Below the pieces are notes generated by a model that saw nothing but the letters and a program-made list of their open reading frames with translations, did no database searches and was not told the DNA's origin. From contig JBOZIK010000001.1 in NCBI GenBank assembly GCA_051453625.1, positions 128,118,504-128,182,503 on the forward strand: DNA of 64,000 nucleotides. Direction: 5' to 3'. Within the stretch, counting starts at the first letter, position 1; every line of letters begins with the position of its first letter. The position numbers were made by a program, and so were the translations under genes. Origin of the DNA: Welwitschia mirabilis (Eukaryota; Gnetophyta; Gnetopsida; Welwitschiales). This document shows, in pieces, positions 1 to 11,042 of the stretch.

Positions 1-19
1 AACTTCTAATTTCATAATC

Positions 20-1183
20 ATTTCATTTACCTTAATAATTTAGTAAACTAATAGACTTAATAAAATTTAAAAAAATGACATACCTTTTTATTATCTAATT
101 TTGGAGCTTATTTTAGAGTTAGAGTGAAACTATTCTTTCTAACCTATCAGGGTTCTCTAAATAATTTAGTATAGATTTATGATCATAGTACATTCTTACT
201 CTTTGTTCATTAACTTCGTAGGTTATTTTTTCATTGGGATCATATATTAATATGGCTCCATTTCCTAGGATATTTGTTATAGTAGAGGGTCTAAGCCAAT
301 TTTGTTCATATTTTTGTTTTGAATGGATTTTTTTAAGACCATAAATTAATATAAAATTTATTTTCCTAATTCAATCTGTTATTATGGTATATTTTAGTTT
401 TTTATTGTATAAGTTCTTTAGATATAAGAGCTTCTTTTCTATTTTCATTTAAAATATTCATGTTCTTTATTTGTTCTTTTTAAGATGTATCTAAATTACA
501 TTTTAATTTTTTAGTAAATTTAAATGTTTTTATTCTAAATTCAATTAGTAAAATAAACTTTTTTCCATAGACTAATTCATAGTGAGTAAATCCTATAGTG
601 TCTTTCCAACTAATTCTATAAGACCATAGAGCGTTATTTAGTTTATCATCTCAATCAGTTTTTATATTATTTATAATCTATGTTAATATTCTATTAAGGT
701 CTATCTTGATTCCTTTTACTTCACCATTGGATTGGGAATAATAGGTAGTAGAGAGTATTTGATGGATTCCGAATCTGGCTAAAAGTTTCTCAAAAATTTC
801 ACTAGTAAAGTGGGTTCCTCTATCAGGTATAGGACTTCAAGAGGTTTCAAACTGATATATGATATTCCTAAGGAAAAAGTTAACTACAATTTGGTAAGAA
901 CAATTAGTTACAGCATCAGTCTTAGCCCACTTAGTGAAGTAATCATCATCAAGTAGCATGTGCTTTTTCCTAAAGAATAAGGGATTGATAGATCCAATAA
1001 AATCTATTTTTCAAGCATCAAAGGATTCAATTATTTGAATCCCTTGTTGTGGTATTTTTAACGTTTAGTTAAATGTTCCTTCTCTTTGACATTTATTACA
1101 ACTTTGGACATACTTATTTTCATCTTTAAAGATGGTGGACCAATAATATTCCATATTGAGAATTTTTTTTCCTATTCTCTTTG
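20..1183 (-). pseudogene. Integrase of element A (degenerate, N-terminal part lost in a gap)
   Basis: Integrase joins the retrotransposon cDNA to host DNA in the nucleus. On the minus strand the catalytic core reads DRGTHFTSEIFEKLLARFGI, with the second catalytic Asp encoded at about 822-824, then a YYSQSNGE block and later LNNALWSYR, TIGFTHYELVYGKKF, all collinear with Ty3/gypsy integrases. The position of the third catalytic acid appears to be Asp in place of Glu. Several stops interrupt the frame. The HHCC zinc-binding end and the first catalytic Asp should lie in or near the N run at 1184-1363. The C-terminal tail becomes unreadable towards the left edge. Confidence 0.75.
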
Positions 1184-1363
1184 NNNNNNNNNNNNNNNNN
1201 NNNNNNNNNNNNNNNNNNNNNNNNNNNNNNNNNNNNNNNNNNNNNNNNNNNNNNNNNNNNNNNNNNNNNNNNNNNNNNNNNNNNNNNNNNNNNNNNNNNN
1301 NNNNNNNNNNNNNNNNNNNNNNNNNNNNNNNNNNNNNNNNNNNNNNNNNNNNNNNNNNNNNNN
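1184..1363. other. Assembly gap (180 N)
   Basis: Run of 180 N inside element A between RNase H and integrase. Small open frames reported across it consist mostly of unknown residues and mean nothing. Confidence 1.
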
Positions 1364-1394
1364 TGGATTTGTGGATATCTAAAAAATATGCTCA

Positions 1395-1960
1395 TCTAGG
1401 AATTCATCTCTAATGTTGATATGCTCTTCATTTCGAAACTCTAACCTTGATAGGTGATATACTTCCACATTCTTTGTTTTTTTTAATCAATTATTTTCAA
1501 ATTAAAATCTTTCATTAATAATATCCATATCATATTTCTGAAGTTTTCTTCTTTTTTATTCATTAAAAATCTAATGGCACTATTGTTATTATGAACTTTT
1601 ACTTCATAACCCAATACATAATGTCTAAATTTCTCTAATTCCATTAGTACTCCTAGTAATTCCTTCTCTGTTATTGTATACTTTTGTTGAGATCGTTTAA
1701 ATTTCTTACTTATATACACAATGGAATAAGGTTTGTTGTCATCTTTTTTTTATGCTAAAATTTCTCCAATAGCATGCTTAAATGCATTAATCATGATGTG
1801 AAATAATCTTGGCTAATTTAAACCTATAAAATAGTGTTGATAAAAGTTTATCTTTTAAAGCTTGGTAGGCATAATAACACTCATTAGTCTAATCATATTT
1901 TACATCTTTTTGTTGAAGATTAGTCAAAGTTTTAGAAATTTTACTAAAGTTGGATATGAT
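1395..1960 (-). pseudogene. RNase H domain of element A
   Basis: RNase H degrades the RNA strand of the RNA-DNA hybrid during reverse transcription. The readable open piece at 1483-1719 has YISKKFKRSQQKYTITEKEL, then LEKFRHYVLGYEVKVH, NSAIRFLMNKK and WILLMKDFNLKIID, the typical Ty3/gypsy RNase H path from the second acidic block to the end of the domain. The usual TD pair before NSAI reads NN, so a catalytic Asp is lost. Weakly readable N-terminal RNase H and tether sequence continues to about 1960. Downstream on the minus strand the linker to integrase (HLSRLE, NIRDEFLDEHI) is seen at about 1380-1470. Confidence 0.8.
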
Positions 1961-2750
1961 TCTTCTATAATATCTAACATGTCCCCTTCACTCTTTTAGT
2001 TTGGTTGGAGGTGAAATATCTTTGATAGCTTTGATTTTTTATTTGTTAGTTTCAATTTCTTTCTTAGATATTTTGTGTCCAAACACTATGCCTTTTATTG
2101 CCATAAGATAAATTTTCAACCACCTAAGTCTAAGGTGTTTTTTGTCACATCTTTTCAAAAATGTTTCCCATTTTTTAAGTGACTCTTTAAAATATTTTCC
2201 AAATGCTAAGAAATCATCCATATACACTTCAACTAAAATACTATTTACTAACTTGTAGAAAGTAGTAAGAGAATTACATAGTTCAAATAAAAGTACTTTA
2301 TAAGCATAAGTACCCAATGACAACTAAAAGTTATTATGGATTGATTCTTTAAGGCTATAGGTACTTAATCATAAACATTATATCCATTTAGGAAGCTATA
2401 GTATTAATGTCCAAATACTCTTTTTAAAACTTGATCAATAAATGGAAGACCATAATGATCTTTATAGGTCATTGAATTTAGCATTCTAAAATATATACAC
2501 ACTCTCCATTTATTTCCTTTCTTTTGTACTACTATTATAGGGCTAACCCATTTTAAATTAGATATGGAGTAGAGAAAACCTACCTATAAGAGTTTAGAAA
2601 TTTCTTTTTTAATTACCTCTTGCATATGTGGGTTACACCTTCTCTCTAGTTGCTAACTTAGTTTAATATAAGTGTTTAAATAGATTTGGTGTTGGCAATT
2701 TTTGGATCTATTCCTTTGACATCAATATGATCCCAAGCAAAGACTCCTTT
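1960..2750 (-). pseudogene. Reverse transcriptase of element A
   Basis: RT copies element RNA into cDNA in cytoplasmic particles. From right to left the minus strand gives KWRVCIYFRMLNSMTYKDHY (consensus KW RVC-DYR-LN), a FLNGYNVYD block, a damaged F-LCN--TTF block, then VYMDDFLAFGKYFKESL and GIVFGHKISKKEIE. The active-site YMDD is intact at 2213-2224, although the first catalytic region has FLNG where FLDG is expected. The open piece at 2039-2323 covers the palm after that site. Internal stops (for example at the position of a Gln before VPIAL) show it is dead. Confidence 0.85.
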
Positions 2751-2949
2751 TTTTTAAATCAACATTCTCTTAAGTCTTCTCTTCTGAAAATGAGTTAAAC
2801 AACTATTTATGATCAAAGTTCTATTAGAAGATACCTTAATATACTCTAACCCTTCCTTAATAGAAGGCTTTTCTATTTCTTTAGTTGCTAAATCTTCTTT
2901 CTTATAATTCTTATTATTTTATTTGTTTAACATTAAATTAAATTCTTGA

Positions 2950-3430
2950 GTTAAAATTGCATTGGTTCTTGTCTTGATGTTCTATACCATTTCTTCAATA
3001 ACTGCTGCATTATAAAGTTTAATTTCTTTTTTAAAATCTTGAAGACTAATTTTCATTACCCCTATTTTAAAGTAGATATTAGCATCTATAGTAGCCATTC
3101 ACAGTCTTCTAAGAATTACTGTGAGAGTATCTTGTTGATTTTTCATAACCAATGATCCTATTAAATAAATAAAACCTTAGAGTTATATAGGTATATCCTT
3201 TAAAACTCCCTCTAGCCTAACTATTGGGTCATTTGTTAGGTAAAATTTTTCTTGTTAAGGCATTAGTTTTGGTTTTCCTCATTTATCATAAGTTTCATAG
3301 GCTATCACATTAATACTTACTCTAAGATTTACAAGTGCTTCACTTTGAGTTTTCCATCTATTTTCACAGTAATCATAGGTGTTCTAGGTTATTATATTTT
3401 TCACATTGTCTATCTTAAAGAACTTGTCTG
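2950..3430 (-). pseudogene. Aspartic protease of element A, catalytic motif destroyed
   Basis: Retropepsin-type protease cuts the Gag-Pol polyprotein. On the minus strand a segment reads ITVKIDGK, then VNLRVSINVIAYETYD, LTNDPIVRLEGVLKDIPI and MATIDANIYFKIGVMKIS, matching the family pattern ending in the fixed flap and C-terminal strand. The active site, normally D-L-G-A-S, reads N-L-R-V-S around 3311-3340: the catalytic Asp codon has become Asn. This plus several stops rules out activity. It sits between the gag remnant on the right and RT on the left, as expected. Confidence 0.65.
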
Positions 3431-3639
3431 AAATCCCAAAAAAATTCGACTTTTCTTACCATTTAATTTGTTTTTATTTCTTATTCCCATTTTTACTTTT
3501 TTGGTTTTGAGCACATGCTCTTCATTTGCTTTCAATACATAGGTACATCTTTTAATAATTTTAAGAGAGGGATTGTTATCTTTGTATCTTCTAATATCCT
3601 AGTTGAGTATTCTATATATTTTTAAACTTTTGGATGTTC

Positions 3640-5262
3640 TATTTGTCTAATTTTGAGAGGAAAGAGTAAAGAATCTGATGAAGTATCATTTATAGTTTTT
3701 CTTTTAGCCTCTTCCTCTCCTTTATCTAGGGAGTTATTTGAATTTTCATTTTTTTCCTGTGATTCATTCATCACTTTCTACTTCCCAGATCTAGTATTTA
3801 CTACTATACTTATCGCCTTTTTATCATTTGGTTGGGGTTAAGAAAGAATTTTTCATTCTTTCTTTTTCATTTCTGATTTTTCTCTTTGATCTTTTGAGTC
3901 TCTGTTTTTTTAGTTTTCATAATAATCATATTGCTTCTGCCTCTTTGAGTTCATATCATTTTGTAAAAGTCTTTTCACTTTTCCTTCTCATTTTCTAATT
4001 TGATAAAGATATAGTTTCTTCCTCATTTGAGATTGATTGTTGTAATTAAAATCCAATCTATTGATATATAATTACTAAACAAATTCTTACATCCAAGGGC
4101 ATTCTATCTCATCATGATTATCTTCTCCACAGTGTTCACATGTACATCCTTCTTCCTCTTTAAAATGTTGTACAACTAACCTATCAAAACTTTTTATCAT
4201 AGTATTAGTTATGTTTTAGCTACTTATTCCATAATACTGATACATTTTGAGCTATATACACCATTGTTTGGTTTTGGAGTGCATACTTCATTTATTTTCT
4301 TCTTCTTCACATTTTATTGACCCCATTTTTAACTCGAATTATAGAATTGTGTAATGGATTCTCCCAATTCTTAAACATTGTTAGTTTTAATTCTTTCTCT
4401 ACATAATAAATCTAATTCCTTTAATGTTTGACTCTCTAATCCTCTAAGTAAGGCTCTCACTTGTTCTCTAGATGTGATTTCATAATTAGGACAATTGGCT
4501 AGTAAAATGTTATACCTATCTATGAAGTCATCAAACCTTTCACTATCTCTTTGTTTAATATTTAAGATTTGTTCTCTTAAAACTACATCCATTTTCATGG
4601 CTTGAAATTTAGCTAGGAAAGTAATTTTAAGGATTCTTCATGAACTAAAAGCATGGTTAAGATTCGTATGATCCCATAATTAAGCATCCCCTTTTAGTAA
4701 AAAAAAGGAAAATATTTGAGATAGTCAGATTCTATATCAAGATAATTCGCTTTGCAAAAAGCATCAAATAAGCTTAGGTGTAATATAGCCTCTTCTAATT
4801 TCTTTCCTTTAAAGGTTGATTTTTGGTAGTATTTATATTTTTTATTTTATTTGGTTATTGTAGGGCCATAGTTTTGATAGGATTCAAATCATTTTCCTAG
4901 TGGGTATCATGATTCAATGGTCTTGAATATCCATCATCTTCCTAATAATACCTTGGTATTACTTGCTTTTTAGGCTTTTTGGCTTGAACTTTTTGAGAAG
5001 ATTCTCTTGGTAATATGGGTAATGCTAGAATGCTACGCATTCATTACTTAAATTCACTCATTAATTTAGGAACGGTTTGATCTCTTACCATCCTTCCTAA
5101 AATTACATTGTCTTCCACAAAATCATCATATTCTATTTCTAATTTAACAACATTTTCATTTTGTTTATTTAAACCATATTTCTTTTGGTTTCTAATGTAC
5201 CTATCTTTTTCATCTCAACATCTTCCTTGACTATCTTGTTGCATGGTATTTGACATCATCAT
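3640..5262 (-). pseudogene. Gag polyprotein of element A with intact CCHC zinc knuckle
   Basis: Gag forms the virus-like particle. A plausible minus-strand start lies near 5262 (MMMMSNTMQQDSQGR), followed by an acidic/charged N-terminal part with stops. The capsid-like region is best preserved at 4371-4598, an open stretch with LREQILNIKQRDSERFDDF and EQVRALLRGLESQTLKELDL, typical of the retrotransposon Gag domain. About 230 bases further on is a complete zinc knuckle C-E-H-C-G-E-D-N-H-D-E-I-E-C (CX2CX4HX4C) at 4099-4140. The lysine-rich tail continues to about 3640. Frames are broken throughout. Confidence 0.75.
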
Positions 5263-5281
5263 CGCTAGTTGGATTTAGACC

Positions 5282-5299
5282 TACCTTCCTTCTAGTGTC
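5282..5299 (-). promoter_or_regulatory. Primer-binding-site-like motif of element A
   Basis: On the minus strand the bases TGACACTAGAAGGAAGG follow a likely LTR end. Restoring C to T and G to A changes at the two former CpG positions gives a TGGCGC start, as in several plant gypsy primer sites. Position just upstream of the gag start supports this; which tRNA is used is not settled. Confidence 0.35.
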
Positions 5300-5303
5300 A
5301 AAA

Positions 5304-6840
5304 TGATGGATGACATATGTTATAAAATAAATGCAGAAGGTATCACAAAATATTACTAGAAACTATTAACAAAACTATAAAGCTATAGAAATTATGCTAC
5401 TATTAACCTCAAATAAGCACACATCATTAAAATAAAAATACATGAAGGCTTACTAAAGAACTAGTCATGACTTAATCATTTAGTTCAAAATTCATCATCA
5501 CAAAGGTTTTGTAATGAAAGTTACTTGAACTAGTTAGGATATTTATTAAAACCAAACTACTATGTACATATAATACATCAACAGGGAATAGAGAAAGAAA
5601 TAAAACATAACTAAAGTTAATCAACTTATTAATTAATACTTATTTGTAAGCATTAAAATTATCTTAGTTTATATTTAGCTACACAAACAAGAGCGAGATT
5701 GAATTAATATTACTTTTTCAAGTAATAAAAGATGCATATAGTAATATTCAAATGCTTTTCATCTTTTATATTGAAATATCAATTGTACAAAAAGATGAGC
5801 TAACTAGTGTGTTCTCCTTTTTTGGTAATACTATGAAATGTGGAAAAGTGCTATTGACACCTTTGCAGGTGAGCTAGAGTTCCCTTAATTGATCTCTTTG
5901 GCTTGTCTATTGCTAGAAATAATGTGCCAAAAGTATCTCCACCTTTAGTGGTGATCACATTTTTATACTCTAATCAGTTTCTCAGTTTCCATTCTTTGCT
6001 CCTTAAGAATAAGCAAGTGGTTGAGGTCATTATGCTGATTCACTCCTTAACCTTCTCTTTCATATTCATACCACTTATCATCCTGTATCTAAAGTACACT
6101 AATAAAATATATATACTAATCTACTAACATATTAACCACTAACCTATTTGTTAGTAGGCATAAAGATAGATAAAAACATCTATTTATTGATGAAATATAT
6201 AATTGAAATAAGAAAAAACACTTCATTAATAAGCAAATTATTGCATAAATTTTAGCTTCATCACTACGTGTTGAGATTTTTAAGTTTTTAAAAAATTTTT
6301 ATGGTTAATATTAACTTGAAAAAGGCCTTGAAGTATATAAATGAGGAATGATTAAAAAGACAACATAAACTACCACTGAGTTGAAGAAGAGTGGATGGAA
6401 ATCTAAGGGAAGAATTCTATTATACTAAATCATTATAAAAAGGAACTAGAATCAACTAATAAAATAAAATTAAAATATCAAACTATGTAGCTAAAATAAC
6501 ATAAAAGCATATTAGAAATTAAATTTAAACTAGTGTATCAAACAAGGAAAATCATGACATGCAACACTCTATATAAAGAGACCTAGCATTAATTCTTATG
6601 TAGTAATACATAAATTAGCAAACATATAAAAGGCTATAATCTCAAGAAAAATATATTATTAGATACTAAATTATCAACCTGATTAATATTTCTACATATA
6701 CTAAACTATAAAATAATAATAATAATAATGGATAAAGCATTAAAAACCATATAGTTATATAAAAATATAAAATCAACTTATCAAAATGAACTATTATATT
6801 TAAATTTATATTTTTAATACATTAAAAAAATTAAATTAGA
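5304..6840 (-). other. Probable 5' LTR of element A, then AT-rich DNA
   Basis: The LTR should begin at the TG at 5304 on the plus strand, directly right of the primer-site motif. Its far end cannot be fixed because the partner LTR is outside the window. No gene is recognisable. A short open frame at 5903-6127 is not supported by any motif. Confidence 0.3.
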
Positions 6841-7850
6841 GAGGGTGTTCTATATTGCAAAGATGCAGTACTTTATGATGTAAATCAAGAAGTGATTTTT
6901 GTAATTGTAAAGACATAAGACATGGGAGTTTGGAGCATTGAAATAATCTCACTACTATGCCTTGATAAGTTTTACAAAAATAACCTTTGAATGTTATGNN
7001 NNNNNNNNAGTGGTCTTGATATAGGTAGTGTTCTTAAATTTGTAAAAATAGAACGTTTTATTATAGTATTGGACAACCCTAATTATCATTCTATCTTATT
7101 GCAAGGGAAGTTAAGAACTCACATAGGTTTAGGTTATTTGGAAAGTGTTGATTAAGATTTGTATAAAAGAGTTTAAAAAGCAATTAAGATATTTAAAGAT
7201 TAGAAAGATTCTTCTCCTAGGAATCAAGAATGATTATTCATAAGACATGATGATAAATCAAGCTTAAGCTAATTACGTTTAAGATATTACACTAAGTATA
7301 AAATACATTCATAGATAAATAATTAATTATTCACTGTAGATTCTAACTATCATGAAATAAGTTGGTTTAGAGATGATTCATCTTATAATGATATGTAGGA
7401 AATACTAGAACAAAATGAAAGATGTTATAAAACTAATACATTAATGATTTAAACCCTAATAATACATTGAAAGAAATAAATCTAAATGATAAATAAAAAG
7501 GATTAAAATCAAACTATTGTATAACTAATTATCTTAATTGTATCAATAATGAAATGAAAAATAAATTAAATCATAGATCAAAGTATATTCACTAATAATG
7601 TAAATTCTATTGTAAATAGAAAATTAATAGAGTAAAGAGTTAATCTTAACAAGGAAAATACTTATTAATACAATAATTCCCTCATACATAGGAAGAGAAA
7701 AAAGAGGCTTAGAACCTCATGATAAGACAAGCCCTAATCATATAAATTTGGAATTATAGAGTTCAAATATAGAGCATAGCAATGATTTAGATGTAAAAAT
7801 ACCAATTCATCTAGAGATGAATTAACCCCTATAGTTGGCTTTACTTAGAT
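6840..7850 (+). pseudogene. Unrecognised degenerate coding-like stretch
   Basis: From 7009, reading plus-strand codons and treating TAA/TAG as former Gln, one frame runs for more than 250 codons with ordinary protein composition, including SILLQGKLRTHIGLGYLESV, KRV-KAIKIFKD-KDSSPRNQ and YHEISWFRDDSSYNDM. A run of 10 N interrupts it at 6999-7008. I do not recognise the family; it could be the Gag or accessory protein of another retroelement. The same substitution trick can create spurious long frames in AT-rich DNA, so this is only suggestive. Confidence 0.25.
6999..7008. other. Assembly gap (10 N)
   Basis: Ten N inside the degenerate coding-like stretch. Confidence 1.
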
Positions 7851-9019
7851 AGCCTTAGGTTGTATTATCCATTACATGGAAACATAATTTTATGTTCATT
7901 GTAGTGACAATTGACTGTTGATGAATTTCCTTAGGTATTAGGATTTATATATGTAATCCTTGGTTATCATAATATTTGTTGAGTACTTTGATTATTAAAC
8001 TAAAAGTTTCCTCATGTTGTAAGGTTAATTTAATAATATATCCTCTAAGTGGTAATCCATGTTATTTAAGACCTATTTCTCCTAAGAACACTAGTGACAC
8101 TAGTGGTTTAGATAGTGGTGTTGGATCTTTTGGATGGCTTAGTCTATGCAAAAGTTGGGTAGTTTAAGATGAATTATAAGTTAGATTTCAATTATTAATT
8201 CTTTTTAAAAACATTTTCAAAATTATAAGAATTAAACTTAGTTAGTGATAACTCAATGATAAACATCATATTTATAGCCTTGTAATATATTATTTAATAA
8301 ACTTTTACGGGCCAAATATTTATAAATTTAGTGTAAATACATCTTGTAAATATCTTTTGCTAGTCATTTAGCAAATAATGTGAAAAAATCAAAGGTTACA
8401 AAGGATAATTGTAACTTTTAAAATATTTAAAGTGTAATATTTATTCTTGAAAATAAATGAATAAAAAAATTAAAAACCTTTACATTTACACGTATTTCAT
8501 CTATCAAAATAAATCAAGACAGTACATAAAATTGCATAGTAAATGAAAAAAAAGAACTTTAACTTCTCAAATCTAATTTCATTTATAATTATTTAACTTT
8601 CCACATTTTCAAATTTTTGACTAAATAAAGAAAACATATAAATAAAATAAAAATTGATTAATATTTTTGAAAAAAATAAATTCTTACATCCTTCAATTAA
8701 TTTTCTCATTATCATCAATGTTATAAGGGTTTATAAAATTATAAAAATTTTCATTGAAACTTAATTAGAAAAGAAATAAAACATATGAAGTTCATTACTT
8801 TGAAAAAGCATTGCATTAGTAATATAGAAAGAAAAGAAAGAGAGAACGAATAACTACATTAAGAAGAGAAAGGGTTTCTAAGAGGGTTTCATTTATAAAG
8901 AGTATCCTATCTAGTACTTAAAGATACTTTATATTACATCTAATTTAAACATAATTTTGTTCTTATCCTTTATCATTTTTCCCAATAACTTTTGCACCAA
9001 TTTTTTTTAATTTTGGGTA
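7850..9019. other. AT-rich DNA without recognisable gene
   Basis: Nothing recognisable beyond AT-rich sequence. Two CACTAGTG palindromes stand one base apart at 8089-8105. The short open frame at 7976-8167 has no family features. Confidence 0.5.
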
Positions 9020-9790
9020 TTATGTCAAGTACTTATCTTTTCTATTAAGGGGAAGTACAAGTAGAGCATCTTGGTCTTGATAGCTCTTCTTATTTCTCAT
9101 GTTATTCCTCTTCAACTTCATAAATTCTAGAAAACCCACTTATCATCTAAGAGAATAATTTGGCTTATCATGTTTTTTTCATCTTAGTAATTTTCCTAGA
9201 TGTTTCATACCATGCTTCAATTTGCAATAGTTTATTATCATTTACAAATACTAGAAAATCACTAATAGTGCTAACAACAATGATGAGTGTGATCTAGAAG
9301 GCTCATTAGGATTTTTTCAATTTTTGGATCTCTCAAAAATTAACTTTAGAAAGTTATAATATTAATCAAATTTAACTTTTAAGAAACTACCTCTACATAC
9401 CATCTCTACAAGTTGCTTATGATTGGAGTAAACTTTCATAAAAGAAACTCCCAAGTCTTCCTTACTTAAATTCGTATTAAAGGACTTCAAATAATAACTT
9501 TTTGAATTTCTCTAGTATTTAGGAAAAGGTTTCATGATATTTTTATTGGAAATTCATGATTTATTTTCTAAGTGCATTGGTTTTATGATTTGGAAAGTAG
9601 TTCTTTATAAAGGATTGGTTTAAATTACTCCATGTCAAGATTCATAAAGGCTCTATGATGTACAATCAAGATTTAACTTTGTCTTTCAAGGAAAAGAAAA
9701 ATAATGTTAACCTAAGAGCATCAAATGTTTAAGGATTTTATGGGATAGTAGATAAGATGCATACAAATAATTTAATATGAAATAAAGAAT
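9020..9790 (-). pseudogene. Element B: Athila/Tat-type Gag relic
   Basis: On the minus strand from about 9770 to 9450 one frame reads LRLTLFFFSLKDKVKS, WSNLNQSFIKNYFPN, HKTNALRK-IMNFQ and LEKFKKLLFEV, collinear with the plant gypsy Gag capsid block (FSLKDKA-WL, TW--L---FL-KYFP, TA-LR--I--F, E-F--LL). After a frameshift the next block has HKQLVEMVCRGSFLKVKFD, the usual QLV---C-G-F motif, then a charged region to about 9020. Stops replace Gln at several family positions. I see no protease or polymerase to the left, so the element is truncated or was a gag-only form. Confidence 0.6.
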
Positions 9791-10132
9791 CCTTATATTT
9801 TAAACCATAAAAATGAGGCAAAAGTTGGATGGTAGCTAATTTAAAGTTCACAACATAAGCATTAGAAGATTACACTATGTAGTAAGAGATTCTTAGATAT
9901 TAGGGTTGTAAGTATCCTTTCAAGGTTTATCTAGGTGATTGATTGTAAGAGTAATTGTAAGGATACCTAAGTGAAAGTTTGATTGTGAATGTTGATACAG
10001 ATACGAGGTTATTATCTTAGGCTTGATTATTCATGTTTTACTATTCCTCTTAAACTCTCTCTCATGAGCTACTCCTAAAAGGTTTCCCACCTTTATTTTC
10101 ATTATTGTAGTTAATGTTTGAATTAGATTATA

Positions 10133-10293
10133 TTTGACGTAATCCACTATTAGATATATATTATCAATTTAAACATTAAGAGAAGATTACATTACATTGT
10201 ACTAGATTGATAAAAATGTAAGATACCTACTCTAAAAATTACATCACATTGTAACTACTATCAATCTAGAGCTAATAGTAGATTACATCGAAA
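10133..10293. mobile_element. Foldback / MITE-like element, about 160 bp
   Basis: The ends are inverted repeats of about 21-22 bases: GTAATCCACTATTAG on the left pairs with CTAATAGTAGATTAC on the right with one transition mismatch, and flanking bases (tttgac / atcgaaa) continue the pairing. A nested perfect 10-base pair, TAGATTGATA with TATCAATCTA, lies inside at about 10203-10268. No clear target duplication is visible. Size and structure fit a small non-autonomous DNA transposon or a plain foldback. Confidence 0.5.
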
Positions 10294-10624
10294 GGAGGTG
10301 GTATTGGTAGAATGGGATGAGAGCATGGTCATTCTTCAAACGAAGTTATAAGACAAAGAATAGAGAACAAGGATATAAAACAAGGATTTTGGATGAATTG
10401 ATGAAATCAAAATATAAATAGGATAAGAAAAATACAGAATGCAATGTAAGAAAACCTAAAGTAAAGAAATCTAACTAAAATACAAGAAATGCAAAAATAA
10501 AAATGCAATGGAGGAAAAAAATAAAATGAAATTCAAGAAAATTATAAAAACTAGAAAAATTAGGCTCCTTTAGATGTCTCCATCTTCTTCAACCTATGAG
10601 ATGGGGAAAAAGAGAGAAGAAGAA

Positions 10625-10725
10625 NNNNNNNNNNNNNNNNNNNNNNNNNNNNNNNNNNNNNNNNNNNNNNNNNNNNNNNNNNNNNNNNNNNNNNNNNNNN
10701 NNNNNNNNNNNNNNNNNNNNNNNNN
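10625..10725. other. Assembly gap (101 N)
   Basis: Run of N in the element B leader region; predicted open frames across it are artefacts. Confidence 1.
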
Positions 10726-11006
10726 AAACTTGTAAGAAATGTAAAAGAATCAATTTGGGCACCACTACAAATGGTCCACTTACTAGAGATGAAATGAAAA
10801 ATTACATGAAAGTAAATTGTTATAAAGTAAAACATTCAATTGAAACTAAATAACTAAAAAAGAAAAAAATCAAAAGAAATAAAATAAAATGATACTAGAA
10901 TAAGTTCAATATAAAATAAAACCCAAAAAAAAAGGAAAAATAAAAGAAAAGAAAAACAAAAAAAGAAATAGAAATAGAAATGAATCTACATGGCTTACTA
11001 TAGCTA

Positions 11007-11016
11007 NNNNNNNNNN
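11007..11016. other. Assembly gap (10 N)
   Basis: Ten N directly beside the primer-site relic of element B. Confidence 1.
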
Positions 11017-11018
11017 AT

Positions 11019-11036
11019 TTCCTAGGAACGTTGCCA
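11019..11036 (-). promoter_or_regulatory. Primer binding site relic of element B
   Basis: Minus-strand TGGCAACGTTCCTAGGAA resembles the tRNA-Asp-type site TGGCGCCGTTGCCGGGGA of Athila-like elements, sharing 12 of 18 positions. It lies between a gag relic on its left and a TG dinucleotide at 11043-11044 that would open the LTR on the right. Confidence 0.4.
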
Positions 11037-11042
11037 AAAAGT

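Larger units (their letters stand above)
1..5303 (-). mobile_element. Element A: decayed Ty3/gypsy retrotransposon (Athila/Tat side), internal region
   Basis: Read on the minus strand from about 5262 down to the left edge, the conserved blocks come in the order gag, protease, reverse transcriptase, RNase H, integrase, which is the Ty3/gypsy order. The RT and RNase H wording (YMDDF, GHKISKK, RHYVLGYEV) resembles the non-chromodomain plant lineages Athila/Tat rather than chromoviruses. No single frame stays open; stops and small frameshifts break each domain, and many stops stand where the family has Gln, Arg or Trp. The 3' LTR lies beyond the left edge. A primer-site-like motif at 5282-5299 marks the right end of the interior. 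Lineage assignment is by recognition of motifs only. Confidence 0.85.
9791..11018 (-). other. Leader region of element B
   Basis: Between the gag relic and the primer site lies about 1.2 kb without coding. It holds the foldback at 10133-10293, two N runs, and a very purine-rich stretch at about 10840-10985 (long A and G runs on the plus strand). Confidence 0.35.

Noticed and set aside
1086-1413. Open frames crossing the N run at 1184-1363
   Set aside because: Mostly unknown residues; the real coding here is the minus-strand integrase of element A.
8089-8105. Two CACTAGTG palindromes as a regulatory site
   Set aside because: Short palindromes with no gene nearby; no known element matched.
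9020-9790. Copia-type gag
   Set aside because: The block order FSLKDK, TW/WS, KYFPN, TNALRK and QLVEM-C fits gypsy Gag, and the tRNA-Asp-like primer site agrees.
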